Part shown: piece after piece, positions 39,896-51,916 of the stretch
How positions within the stretch are numbered: the stretch's first letter is position 1
Layout: every line of letters begins with the position of its first letter
Origin: Echinostoma caproni
Taxonomy: Eukaryota > Platyhelminthes > Trematoda > Plagiorchiida > Echinostomatidae
Direction: 5' to 3'
DNA length: 64,000 nt
Assembly (NCBI GenBank): GCA_900618425.1
Contig: UZAN01039637.1
Location: 1-64,000 of the forward strand
The notes under the pieces: model-generated
Databases searched by the model: none
The model's input: the letters and a program-made list of their open reading frames with translations, nothing else
What the model was told of the DNA's origin: nothing
Program-made: the position numbers and the translations under genes

Positions 39896-40904
39896 CCTGT
39901 CTCGAGAAGATGAACGTGAATTGTTTGAGGCAATCCTGCATTACATGGACAGACTTTATACTCGACTAGACAAAAAATATTTTTATATTATTGGGTAGTA
40001 ATAATATTCTGATAAACCTCGGGTTCCAAGTTAATCGGACTGTTACTACAATGCCCATCCAGTGTCATCTACGCTGAGCGTTCGAGAATCATGCAGTCGT
40101 TCGTTGATAAGAGCTTCGCAGCCTCTTACCTATGCATAAACAATCAGCTTCTCGTTGAAGTTTAAATCTCAAATGAAAGAATCAGTATCGGCTTCACATT
40201 TCCTCTTCACAATTTTATAAAAGCGGATTATATTTTTGTTAATTTGTTGCAATTACTTTTAACATCACTGCGTTGAAATTGGAACAGTAGTGGGGTTGAG
40301 GAATTATAGATTATATGCCTCAGATCGTAGGTTGTTACTGTTCAATAAAAGGTAAAATCAAACGACTCCACGCCCACCATTTAAACGAGCAACCACACAC
40401 AAACGCAAACATTTCATTTCCATTATTTTCAAAAGGTTACGATGATTAGATGTTTTTTTTATGAATGACTGACTCAGAGCATCCAATTTTTCTGTTGAAA
40501 ACCATTTAGCTTTCCTATCTTACCTTAGTGAATCGATCGATTCCATTTTATTTTCAGTGGATTATTTGGAATGGACCAAACTTTATTTTTCTAGTTTATN
40601 ACCTTGTTTGTCACAATAAAGAGGAAAATCGTTTAACCACGTAATTTGTACAGAAGGTCGATGCGATTGTTCCGTTTCTGTCCCCGGGGCTTGTCTCGTG
40701 AACAAACAACAGTAAATGACCAACTCATGTTCCTTGAGCACAAGAACTACCGAGGCTGTCATGCTCATTTCCGGTCAGTGCTGGATAGCCAGATTATGTC
40801 AACTACGTTGGCTCTTCGTCACTTGCCACGTTCGTGATACGGATTCGGGAGTGTATATCTGTTCTAAGAGGTGAAAATACCAGGTCAAGGCGAGGGAATA
40901 GTCA

Positions 40905-40931
40905 GAACAACAAAAACAACGACAACAACAA
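40905..40931. repeat. Imperfect CAA-rich repeat
   Basis: Repeated AACAAC and GACAAC units, imperfect. No open frame uses them as a glutamine or asparagine tract. Confidence 0.6.
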
Positions 40932-41297
40932 AGAGCAAACAGTTATGATGATTGCACCTCTTTATTTCACTTTAGAGAAAACTGCTTTTCTGCCAGATTG
41001 ACTCGGTCGAACAATAGTTGTGCGAATCTCGTTTGACTGCTTATTTTATCTTCATGTAGTGACTAACTGAACACCGATATGTCTCGCATACGACAACCGT
41101 ACTTTTTTCGACTACCTCTATGTTTTCGTGCGGTAAAAATAGGCCCTGTTTGGTGGCCTTGCAGAATCATTTCATCTGTTTGTTCTGACTGGAACAATGT
41201 CTTCACTGAGTAAATCCAAATAGATTTCCCACTCGCTTTGTGATCTATAAATTATACACATGAAAGTTCATCGCGGCACATTGGTATTTATCTGCAG

Positions 41298-41434
41298 TTT
41301 GCCCTCAATAAGAACAAATGAAATGCAGAGGCGTATCAGTGAACTCATCACAGTGTGGTTATTGTGGCTGTCGTACAGAGGACCATTTAGAGGAGAGCTG
41401 CCTATTGAGCATATTCGAAGGAAGGAAGTAATGG
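41298..41434 (+). CDS. Unrecognised candidate internal exon
   Basis: Bounded by a good acceptor (TTGGTATTTATCTGCAG ending at 41297) and a GTATGT donor at 41435. The frame gives about 45 residues, with RTNEMQRRISELITVW leading into a hydrophobic LLWLSY and a basic end (EHIRRKEV). It lies on the same strand as NOS1AP exon 1 but does not match the expected PTB sequence. Both splice sites and codon content are favourable, but short AG/GT-bounded frames are common. Confidence 0.18.
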
Positions 41435-42654
41435 GTATGTTCATATATATATAGATACATATATATTGTTACCTGCCCACCAGGATGATGCGTGGTTCAT
41501 TCTGCTGACTGCCGGGGTAGCGGCTCGACTTCTGAGGACATTAAATTGATCAATATTTACACTCTTGGTGTTTCTCAGCCTCAGCATTACAGTCCGCTAC
41601 AGATCCTGTGCCCAACTGTGGTCTTCGCTTTATTCGTTTAGTTTAATCTTACACACTGGCTCGAACGCTACTCCCGTCCGCTACTCTTGTGTCTCGTTGC
41701 AAATAATCTTTTATTCTTCATTACTATACCTATTCGTTCATTATTTCGGATCACAAGCAAGCAAAACTGAATGTACAGTTTATTCGGGTTACATAATATG
41801 AGCGAGGCGTTTATTCCTCGAGCAAGCTTAGTCTCCATCGACCGCGAATAAGTGGAAACACCTTAAGTGTGGCGAAGATCGGTAAATGCGTTCGGAAATA
41901 AAGATAATTCAAAGTCCAAAATACATATTAAATCCCGGTATTTCTGGCTCGTTTTGAACAACACTGTTTAGAACGTTTCTACGCCGGAATTCGCAGCTGA
42001 TTGATAGAAGCAAGATGAATTGCCCAGTAATCTGACAGCGTGGAAATTTGACAAATCTAGTGGGAACTTTCAAGCAGAACGGAGAGGGGGAACGCTATGG
42101 GCAAATAAAAATGCTTTGTATCATTGACTAACTTGCAGTATACCCAGTCAGTTTAATGCATCATTTCAATCTGATGACTCATCTCGGAATCCGTTAATGC
42201 TCGACGAGGCGTGTCATTTATCGAAGTAACCACAATGTGTGTGGGGGGGCGGTATAGAATACAAAGCATAAACACACTGGTTTCTGATATTCACAGGAAC
42301 TGGAACTGTAGATGGTACTAGTTTGTGACCGAATATGATTAGCGCATGCAGCTCCATTTGATTTATACAGATGGCCCACATACGTCTTGTCCTTTCTAAT
42401 CACACGGCTGTTCGTCCTCCCACCCGTGTTCACATTGATCGACTCGGTAGGTCGTATTCTTGTGCCCATGTGTTGTACACAATAACTGACCGGGAATTAC
42501 ACGTCAATGGTCACGGATATTCATGGTCCTGAAATCTCCACATTGCTAGCTTGTCAGCATTAGAGTAATGAATGGAATATCATGGGAACGCGATATGGAG
42601 TCTGTTTGGGTTCATCAGCGGCTTGTATTTGAACGCATCAAAGGTAGGATTCTT

Positions 42655-42918
42655 TTAGAACAAATGTTGTCCAGTGTTGGATCGGACCAAGCCCAACCTT
42701 AAGCGTCTTCTATAGAAAAATATTATACTTTGACTAGATGGCTGATAATAAAAGTTGAGAAGGCGCATTGCTTCACGTAGCACCGAGAATTCTGATTTCA
42801 AATGCGTGATGCTGCGTTCCAACAACTGACAATTCACAGAGCACGGGTCTTGAAGGTCAGAAACAATATAGCAGCAGTAAGCGACAAAAAGCGTGAAATA
42901 CATTCTACAGTCAGCCAT
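42655..42918 (-). CDS. Unrecognised small open frame with hydrophobic N-terminus
   Basis: From the ATG at 42918 on the minus strand, 87 codons run to a stop at 42655. The N-terminus (CRMYFTLFVAYCCYIVSDL) could be a signal peptide. It is followed by a likely amphipathic helix (LLERSITHLKSEFSVLREAM) and a basic end. No family is recognised; chance remains likely. Confidence 0.14.
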   Translation of the reverse strand: MADCRMYFTLFVAYCCYIVSDLQDPCSVNCQLLERSITHLKSEFSVLREAMRLLNFYYQPSSQSIIFFYRRRLRLGLVRSNTGQHLF

Positions 42919-44293
42919 GAAAAACAAATATTGTGAAACTGCCCTGCCGAATGGTGTACCACAAATTGGAATCGTTCTTATTCTGTTCGGCTTTTAGTAA
43001 AACTCGCAATAAATCAAACAAATTGTAGTAACCATCTCAGCTTTTGCACGACCCTCTCCAAATTATCGTCAAACAGATAATACTATCGCACTCGTTAGAT
43101 AAACTTCAACGTTGTAATGAGCTATTTACAAATTACACAGCACCCCATGAGACCGATGAACAAAAATTTCTGAGTTTCTCTGAGGTTCTTTCGATTCGGT
43201 CAGTTACGGAAAATTGACTGAAAGTACGTGCCGTCATCAATCCTTTCAACCGCATTTTTAATCAGTTGGAGATCAGAACAACTTCGCCAATTTCAATGTG
43301 TAGAAAGAGTTAAAAACGAGAAACGGAAGAAAAGGAGTAGAACTAAAATAACACCAACACTCACATCTGCTTGTCAATGCCCCATGCTCCACAAACGTTT
43401 AAAACTGTGGGTCAGACTTAAACATTGGAACCAGATAAGCATCAAGTAGTATCAAGGGTTTACAAGCTCAGTGCTCGCTTCACGGAGATAGTTCTAATCA
43501 CCGTCAAATTTGTTCATTTTGTTAATACAGTGCGACCGAGCAAAAGTCTCTCCGTTCAATCTAAACACATGGAACATAATTATTGGAAATTTTACGGCTC
43601 AACACTGTGAACAAATGGGTGTTATTAGTGAATTCGTCGAGGCGACAGCAGGCATCCGCGATAAGCTTTCAAGGATGATTTTCACAAAATTTCTATAACT
43701 TTGTAATTGGTATACATATTCTTTGCATGATACCACGTCCTCAGGTTTTTTTACTAGAACTTTCTCCTGGTATTTTGATCGGCATGAAATGTGTTGGTTT
43801 CCTTCAGCTGGTGAAAAAACCTGAGACAAGATTATTTATCTAAATTTTATTGAATTTGTTTCCATTTAGCAAGACCAATCAGTTTTCCAGAACTCAAAAA
43901 ATGAGGCTCACTCGGCCTGCTCATCGTATATACATCGATCTTATCATATGCTCATTCTATTTCCTCAACGGGGCCTTTTCATAACCGCGTTAGATTTTGC
44001 TAGTGGATCATGTTGGCTTGATAATTTCTCTTCCCGATGACCCAAATATGACGAATAAACAAAAATGTTCGATGCATTTCTGAACACGTGTGATAAGCAA
44101 TTGGCTTTGTGCAATGTCACTTGTTTTCAATGTTTCGAGACGAGGAGTTTGGGCAGAGAAAAGGCGCAACGCATAGATTAATGAGTACAAGAGTTTTGGG
44201 AGATCAATTGCTTGACTAAATCATGCAGTTCAGCTTGGTGATTGATTTGCCAAAATCTAGCAGTTTTCAGTTGTAGAAAGTTGCATCTTGTCT

Positions 44294-44515
44294 TCAACGT
44301 ACGTGTGACACCCACCTGACTTGATCAAGCAATCCCACTGTTTCATCTAGAGAGGAAGATACAGTAATCAAACCACCTGCGTTGCTCAGAGCAATAGATA
44401 TATCACTTTGCCTTAGATTACTTGAGTCCAAGCCTCTTCTTGTGTGTCGTTTATATGCTTGCCACAACTCCGAGGGTATACGCCTCATACATACCACTAT
44501 TTCATTAGTCTTCAT
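44294..44515 (-). CDS. Unrecognised open frame, possible exon on the minus strand
   Basis: On the minus strand about 73 codons are open, with a donor-like GTCAG/GTGGGT near the 3' end and a possible acceptor CCACAG just upstream of the ATG. The translation contains EIVVCMRRI near the start and SDISIALSNAGGL later, faintly like blocks of the NOS1AP PTB domain, but it is on the opposite strand and too diverged to accept. Treated as an unidentified frame. Confidence 0.14.
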   Translation of the reverse strand: MKTNEIVVCMRRIPSELWQAYKRHTRRGLDSSNLRQSDISIALSNAGGLITVSSSLDETVGLLDQVRWVSHVR

Positions 44516-44717
44516 CCAAGACTTGCTATCCTGTGGTCACTAGTCCTCCCAGTCGCTTGTGAAAAAGCAAACATTTGATGTGGCCTCTACAAATAGCTAG
44601 AATGTACGACCGCGAAATGTCGACACTTCTCTGCTTAGCTTCAAATGTATGCCACGGAACAGCGTCCTAATAGTGCTCAAATTCACGAAGGTTGTTATTC
44701 GCCCGGTGGGGTTTATA

Positions 44718-44741
44718 AAACCAGTCCAACTGGACTGGTTT
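44718..44741. repeat. Perfect 11-bp inverted repeat (hairpin)
   Basis: AAACCAGTCCA and its exact complement TGGACTGGTTT are separated by AC, giving a 24-base hairpin or cruciform. A TCAAG tandem repeat follows six bases later. No gene is attached to it. Confidence 0.85.
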
Positions 44742-44746
44742 CCAAC

Positions 44747-44766
44747 TCAAGTCAAGTCAAGTCAAG
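44747..44766 (+). repeat. (TCAAG)4 microsatellite
   Basis: Four perfect copies of the pentamer TCAAG lie directly after the 44718-44741 palindrome. Confidence 0.9.
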
Positions 44767-46440
44767 AGTGCAATTTGTTCATCCATTGCGGACAGAATGT
44801 TCTATGAGAAAAATGGTATCGCTTTTGCTTTTTCATCTACACTATTAAAAATGACTTTAAAGATATGCGTAGCATCAAGGTGAAAAAAATCAAAACAAGA
44901 TGTTATTGGGAACATTGTAATCCAGAGATATTGTATTCGAATATATTATATTTTTGTTTTAAGAAACCAAAATGTATTCTGAAACACAGCACATAAGTTT
45001 GAACAATGTATGGGTTGTTGATTCAAAATTATACCAATTATTCACTCTAAATGATTTATATTTTCAAAGCTGACACCAATTTAATAATCCTATCCTAGAA
45101 TACAGTAAGACGGAGCTACAATAAATGTACTCATCACGTTACGGATAAATAACACTCTAGCGTCTTAAAATAAATTCAGGTAATATATCCATCAATAGTC
45201 TAAAGCGGGCAATTTTCAAGTGGGTTTGACTAGTTCTGACTCTATTGTTACGGCGATCAAAGAATTTTCATTTCATCTTTAAGCGTTTTTATCGATGGTT
45301 TAATCTAGGGTTATCAATTGGCTTCGTATTTGTGGGACAAAGTAACGGTTATTCGAAGTCTGCTACGATCCACACAGCGGGATTTAAACGCTCCAGTCTG
45401 CTTCTAGATCTTGACAGCAACTGAACTGTATGTCCTCACAAAGTGCGTAATCGTGTGAGACGCATTGCTTGAATCTCTCAATATACACACCCCCATACAT
45501 ACCCGATTCCAAATAGGACTTAACTCGCTCCATCCTCAGGCGAGTCTTCATGAATTGCTTCCATACATCCAATTGAAGTATAAATTAGGTTTGTTGTGGG
45601 ATACGTGATCTCACACCGGGGTTGGCTGACAAAATGTTAGGACACACTCCTATACTTTTTCTTCTGAGATTTCTAACAACGTATGTGTATCAGATTGTGC
45701 CCATTCTCTTACTGACCGCAAATTCCCATTTGGTCTAATCTGTCACCAGCATCAACGACACTGACAACATGTGGGCAAACATTCCTATGCCCGTACACAG
45801 TGACAGTTGTCCTGTGAGCTGAAAAGCTACTTTATCACCATCATCGTCTTTCGAATTATCCGGCCAATTTGACAGCTTATGTCCCAACACTACTTGTGTT
45901 TTTTCTGCAGCTGTCCTAAAGACAAGTTAAAATATATCTAAGATGTAAAATAATGTAATTTATTCAATCTCTACGTTACTGCAACTGCCTCTGAGACGTC
46001 ATTAGGACCCGGATATTCTAGTTCACTACCCATCCCTACTCACGGGTGACTAGATGTATGACTATGGTCGCATACCATGCATGATGAACGAGTGTGTCAT
46101 TCCTTCGACCGGAATTGCGAATGACTGATCGTGCAATCGAAGACAGGCGGAGCGAGTGACATTTTGATGGAACGGTGCAGTACGATAATCATAGTTGTAG
46201 CGTTCCCAAAACTTTTTAACGCGTTAAAGAGACGTATCCGTATAGCAATACATCTTAATTGTAAGCACTTACACAATTCACACTATTAGCAGAGTCTAAC
46301 TCCTTGTCCATACCAGGCGTAGAATGATGTCGATTGCAACACTACGGTGATGGCTTACACCCATTGTTGTCGGTTATACTGGTATGTAAAGTGTATAGGG
46401 AGTTTGCATCGAATAAAGACGTCCAATATGTATTTTATCA

Positions 46441-46743
46441 ATGATCAATGGTAAAAAAATAATTGAAAAAAGTTTACGTTCCCTCAGGGTTCCCTCAGCT
46501 GTTCAAATTTCGTTGCTGCTGGCTATCCTGTTTCAACTCGTTCATCTGATTGGATGTTTTAAAGACCTTCCGAATAACTCATGCTTTGCACTTTGTTTAC
46601 CGAGGTTGCCGATTTCGTATGACACTTACAGATTACTGTTTTACCCCACCGCCGTTTTGAGTGCTATTTCCGCACAGTCCTTTTTTGCTTTCTCGATTTG
46701 CTCAATTGCGATTTGCTTCCCAAGCAGAACGAACGTAGTTTAA
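46441..46743 (+). CDS. Unrecognised open frame with two hydrophobic segments
   Basis: A 100-codon frame from ATG with a basic start (MINGKKIIEKSLRSLR). Two likely membrane helices follow, roughly residues 20-40 (SLLLAILFQLVHLIGC) and 66-92 (ending SAQSFFAFSICSIAICF), separated by a loop with several cysteines. A possible acceptor is duplicated inside it (GTTCCCTCAG at 46478-46487 and again at 46489-46498), so the coding part could be an exon starting at 46499. A GTAGTT just before the stop could act as donor. I do not recognise the family. T-rich DNA often gives hydrophobic frames, so chance is a real alternative. Confidence 0.2.
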   Translation: MINGKKIIEKSLRSLRVPSAVQISLLLAILFQLVHLIGCFKDLPNNSCFALCLPRLPISYDTYRLLFYPTAVLSAISAQSFFAFSICSIAICFPSRTNVV

Positions 46744-48396
46744 CAATTTTCCAGTAGCCCCGGTGTAGGACAAAATGCGGGATTGGAAGAGATGGAAAAG
46801 ATTAGTTGTAGAATAATTTTCTTTTAACGTGTAACATTGGTGAAAACTTTACAAACAATAGTATATTCTATGGTATTAGTCGAACCTGAATAGGTGGAAA
46901 GCGAGCACATGGATAGACCATTGACCGCCAAAATCATTTCATCATATTTTCAATTTCCTTTCTCATGACGGACGTGGAGGGTCAAAATAATAAAGGCTTT
47001 GGACTAGGTTTTATTTACAGAGATTCCCGTAAACCGAATGCATGATTCTCAGTGAGAATAATAACTCATATTCGAAGGAAAACCAATAAATTTCGAACGC
47101 TTTCTCGAAAAATATGATAGTCCGTTTGGTTTACTTTCCCAAACAGACCATAAATAGAAGAATGTCTTGTGGGTCATCTTGAAAGAGGTATCAGATGCAT
47201 GACCGATGGTAATGAAACCAATATACGAAAGATCTGAAGAAAATATTCCGAGTAATGTGCTTGTCCTTCGCAATTCAACTGACAATAATTCTACATTTCA
47301 CCCAATCAGTGGCTTGTTTCTTTTGTCTACCGGTACTAACCCGGAGTAGTTGATTGGCTTCGGTAAGAAACTTGATTCTTTCATTCATCAGATGCAATAG
47401 GTATTGATCACATATCAAGGGACCTCCCCCAATGCTGCTGAATGAAGATGCTTGGTTTAGTCACTTGGACCCAGTGTGTTCCATGTAAGATGACCATGGG
47501 TGAACAAGGAAGCATGTTGCACAAAATCTCACTTCATCAAACGTATTAGTAGAATTAGATAGAAAAATGGAATGATGCCGAACTAGTGTTTTCCACTGAC
47601 ATTAACCGGTTATGAATTGAAGCAGACTAGTGAGGGGAAACAATACTCTAATGAAATGACCTTACGCTTGTGAAAGATATATAACCAAAGGTCTGTTCAC
47701 CAGCTTCCAAGTGACATACAGGTATGCGCCGCTCAGTAATAAAGAAAATTGTCTGATTCGTCCTCCAGTCATGCGGGTTATTGACACTCCAAATATTAGA
47801 ACCTGAAAATTCCTAATACCGTTTCTGAAATAAAGTTTTTAATTCCGTTAGGCGCAACGCTTTGTGTAAACTGTCCTTTAAAACACTGATTATTAATTAT
47901 TCAATTCAAATCGGTAGATGTATCACAGACACGTGTTGAACTACTACAAAAATAATTATTCATCCTATAGAGCATCTGAGAGGTAGGCGACACAATCAGG
48001 CGTCTAATCAGAATGGTCGTTCGAATGGTTTCAACTAATGCAGACAACATCATGTCTCTTCGCATGACGTTCAGACGGACATTTTGAACAATACCAGTTA
48101 TGTGTCGTTATACTACATCACGAAACATGCAGAATGATCTCGCATCACTTCCAGATCATTTTTAGCTGAATAACATGTGATCCAAATGGAGGGCATTCAA
48201 ACCACTTCGCCCTTTGAACGTTGACGGCAAACTAGCTTGGAGAATTATCCCAAAGATTTTTCCGTACATCGTAATCAATGCAAATAACACTTATATGCGA
48301 TTAAATAGGGAACCTCGGGATAATCATCTAGATAAAAAGCAAAATAATCCTTATAAGCTCTTTACTGTTGAAAGTGTGTCTCTAATTTATGTATAG

Positions 48397-48624
48397 TTTC
48401 ATTGCGATCCTGTCGAGAATCGCCTGGTCGGTAGCCGTTTATTCCCTCGGAAATCCACTGCAATACACAGAGTCTCAGATGGATGTCGGAATATTAGGCG
48501 AAGAATTTGTAACCATTGGTCCAGCTTTCCCTCGACGGTTTAGTGACAATCTATTCCTGGTGGCGGATCAGCATAGCAAAGTAGACCACTCGTACAAGCA
48601 TAATGCCTCATATATAAAGTCAAG
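48397..48624 (+). CDS. Unrecognised candidate internal exon
   Basis: The frame is open from a plausible acceptor (TCTAATTTATGTATAG ending at 48396) to a donor-like AAG/GTGACT at 48624/48625, giving about 76 residues with balanced composition (LGEEFVTIGPAFPRRFSDNL near the middle, then VADQHSKVDHSYKHN). The preceding 48214-48396 is also open, but in another frame, ending at the TAG used here as acceptor. Either an exon or a frameshifted relic would look like this. No family is recognised. Confidence 0.2.
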
Positions 48625-51252
48625 GTGACTAAGTGAACTCATTAACACATGGTTTAGCTATTAGTGATCGGTGAATATTAGCCGAAAAGTTCATTTTTTA
48701 ACCATCTTTTTGAAAACGTGTCATGATCTAATGTCGCGATATCATTTGAAACCACTTGTGAATGTCTTGTACGCTTTTGCACCTTGTGGGTCTTAATACC
48801 TCAGAACGGAATTCTCATACTGATATGTTAGGTTTTCCGATTTCTCAACCTGTGTGGACTCAGTAAAAATCAACGAAATGAGTTACAGCTTTCACTATAC
48901 GGATTCCCTCTCGCCAGTCTGCCAAGGTGGACTTTAGAAACACACTAGAGTTGAAATGTAACCAAATGCTAAATTGCCCAGATGCGAGTGACATAAGAAA
49001 TAAATTTCTAGCTTTCTTTGTTTACCAAGTTCCTTTGCTGCTCCTCAGAGCCTAATTGGTCGCACATTTAATCTCAGGGGATTTTAATCTGTCCCTCCAT
49101 ATCTTCCTTGGTCAGTGTATGTATGGAAAACCTTGCTACAATCATATGCCAAAGGTCATTTGGTGAAGGACGTTTGAAATGAATTCGTTAAAGTCTGGAT
49201 ATGGTACCATATACTTGGTTACCAGCATCATGACTGAAAGATCGCTGTAAAATGTGTAGACACTGAGGCATATTTTTCTATCATGGAGTACATTTTGCAT
49301 TTTCATCGCCCTAGGATTTATTGTCACACTGCATGTGGCTTTTAAGTAGTAACTCAGTAGAATCAAACGGGATCGACGATACATCTAATCCACAGAATCC
49401 GGAGGGATGGGAGAAGGCAGATCGGACTAGGCAGACATGCCCGTAACTCCAAAAGATGATAGGTAAAAATGGTCAAGGGAAACCACCAGAAGTTTTCTGT
49501 TCAATAAATTTTGTCTACGCAACACCCAATCCCTGTGTGTATCCATAATCAGTTCTGCTCAAGACGTGGGCGTTTTTCTCTTCATCAAGCCGAATTGTTC
49601 TATACACATGACCTACTCAGTATTATAGTCGTCCCAGCCTTCCAATACCGACTGAAAAAGGCGTGGTCTCTCGGGCACAACGTGCATTTTGAAAATACAG
49701 GCTAATGGCTGATAATCAGCAAAAGGGAGTGTCCACGATTTTCTATGAATTTTGAAAATGCGATCCTCTAAACAAATGGTTTTTATTTTAGGAGGAAAGT
49801 GACACGGGAATATACGAAACTGTCTTTCAAAATACAAAAGGATACTGAAACCTATCTGATCTGGGAGGTAATGAATTTACATGTTGTCATTCCCCAAACA
49901 ACATTTGAACTTCGTTTTTTGCATGTTTCACATGAATGATCCCAGCAGCCAAATTGTAAAAATGTCTCAAAGGTAATACATTTGATTCAAACAGTATGCT
50001 TCTTGATTTCCAGTAATTGTCTTTGGGTTGAACGCTCAATCTCGGTGACTTACACACGTATGTACGTGCTACCTAGCCCCTAGCTCCTGTCTACCAAACC
50101 CTTTCGTTAATGACAAATGCCTAATTGATCACTTGACTCACGAATACAGATAAATGTAGTCTGTACTAAGCAAGTAACGCTTTTGGAAGTAATTTGCTAT
50201 TTCTTCACGATACAATTCACTGAGTCATGATCCGCAACGGTCAGGTTTGATTAATTCGTTAACCATAGAGTAACCATGAACAAATGACTGATTTCGGTTG
50301 CTGTTCGTATGTGCTCCAAACCAGCAAGCGGTGTTGCTCAATTGGCAATCACAATCGCTGGACGAACATATTTTTCTTGGTTGACCGATGCATTGGCGGC
50401 TATCCACATATGAAATCATAATCGCTTATTTCAAGGTGCCCCGTTATTTTTGAACAAAGGAGTGATGGCTGGTAATTAAATAAGTTTTCAAGTAGACTCT
50501 AAACCCGAAACATGTTGGGCAGAATGACGATTTTCCACAGACATACATATCCCAAATTCATGCACTAGTAAATAAGGAACAATGTGTTTAACAAGATGGA
50601 GATCGATCAAAACTCTTGGTTAATAATCTGTGACCAGATTCAATTAGATTGTTTAAGAAAATTTCGAATTTCATTGAGTAAAATTTGTGAGAACACTATA
50701 TGCGGGGATACTGTTGTACTGTATCTTAGTTAATTGTGTAAGCATCCGTCTGCAAATTCCGTTAACACTGGTTTCACCGGTAAATAGGACAAAATTGATG
50801 AACAATGATAAAGTGTTGAACAAAAACCATCTATGTAGTTTTAAAATAAAGTCGTATTGATCTACTTCTTGTCACTCAGAAGGCAACCTAAATAGGATCA
50901 GTGGTAAAATATAATGCAAGAAGACATTCAGCGATAATCAGATTGGGTTGTAGCGGGGAAACAGCTCGCAGGTTGATCAGGATTTAACTAGAGACTGGGG
51001 TCTTAAAGAATACTGTGGGCAAGAATCGAAGATGGAGCAATGTGAAAACCACAGTTTTATCATAACTGCATTTATGGTGAGTAACAGAATCNCGGCTGAC
51101 AATTGCCAGGTAAAACCGAAGAGTAATGAAATTGAGGCCATGGAAAATCATAGGGTAACAGGAAAGTATTGTAGAAGATAGGAATCTATAATCCAAAGAA
51201 CAACTAATTGGATACTTCACTCTAGCTTGCCTTTGCCTGTCTATCTAGATGG

Positions 51253-51295
51253 ATAGATGACACAGTTTCCCAACACAGGCTTGCGCAAGGGAGAA
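51253..51295. repeat. Left copy of 43-base repeat flanking the assembly gap
   Basis: This 43-base sequence (beginning ATAGATGACACAGTTTCCC) ends exactly where the N run begins. The same sequence, with one C-to-T difference, starts exactly where the N run ends at 51874. This points to a tandem repeat collapsed in the gap, or to two contig ends that overlap but were not merged. Confidence 0.9.
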
Positions 51296-51873
51296 NNNNN
51301 NNNNNNNNNNNNNNNNNNNNNNNNNNNNNNNNNNNNNNNNNNNNNNNNNNNNNNNNNNNNNNNNNNNNNNNNNNNNNNNNNNNNNNNNNNNNNNNNNNNN
51401 NNNNNNNNNNNNNNNNNNNNNNNNNNNNNNNNNNNNNNNNNNNNNNNNNNNNNNNNNNNNNNNNNNNNNNNNNNNNNNNNNNNNNNNNNNNNNNNNNNNN
51501 NNNNNNNNNNNNNNNNNNNNNNNNNNNNNNNNNNNNNNNNNNNNNNNNNNNNNNNNNNNNNNNNNNNNNNNNNNNNNNNNNNNNNNNNNNNNNNNNNNNN
51601 NNNNNNNNNNNNNNNNNNNNNNNNNNNNNNNNNNNNNNNNNNNNNNNNNNNNNNNNNNNNNNNNNNNNNNNNNNNNNNNNNNNNNNNNNNNNNNNNNNNN
51701 NNNNNNNNNNNNNNNNNNNNNNNNNNNNNNNNNNNNNNNNNNNNNNNNNNNNNNNNNNNNNNNNNNNNNNNNNNNNNNNNNNNNNNNNNNNNNNNNNNNN
51801 NNNNNNNNNNNNNNNNNNNNNNNNNNNNNNNNNNNNNNNNNNNNNNNNNNNNNNNNNNNNNNNNNNNNNNNNN
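51296..51873. other. Assembly gap, 578 N
   Basis: The stretch is entirely N and carries no information; any open frame through it is an artefact. Its borders are the two copies of a 43-base repeat, so the true distance may be smaller (unmerged overlap) or may contain a tandem array with a period related to 621 bases. Confidence 0.99.
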
Positions 51874-51916
51874 ATAGATGACACAGTTTCTCAACACAGG
51901 CTTGCGCAAGGGAGAA
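51874..51916. repeat. Right copy of 43-base repeat flanking the assembly gap
   Basis: This is 42 of 43 identical to 51253-51295 and abuts the right side of the N run. The sequence then continues with CCACAGAAGACGG and unique DNA. Confidence 0.9.

Noticed and set aside
40646..40837. Coding-like 63-codon frame, plus strand
   Set aside because: Length is within chance and no splice sites or family features support it.
51032..51076. Short ATG frame with good start context ending exactly at GTGAGT, like a small first exon
   Set aside because: Only 15 codons. Such combinations occur by chance, and there is no supporting homology.
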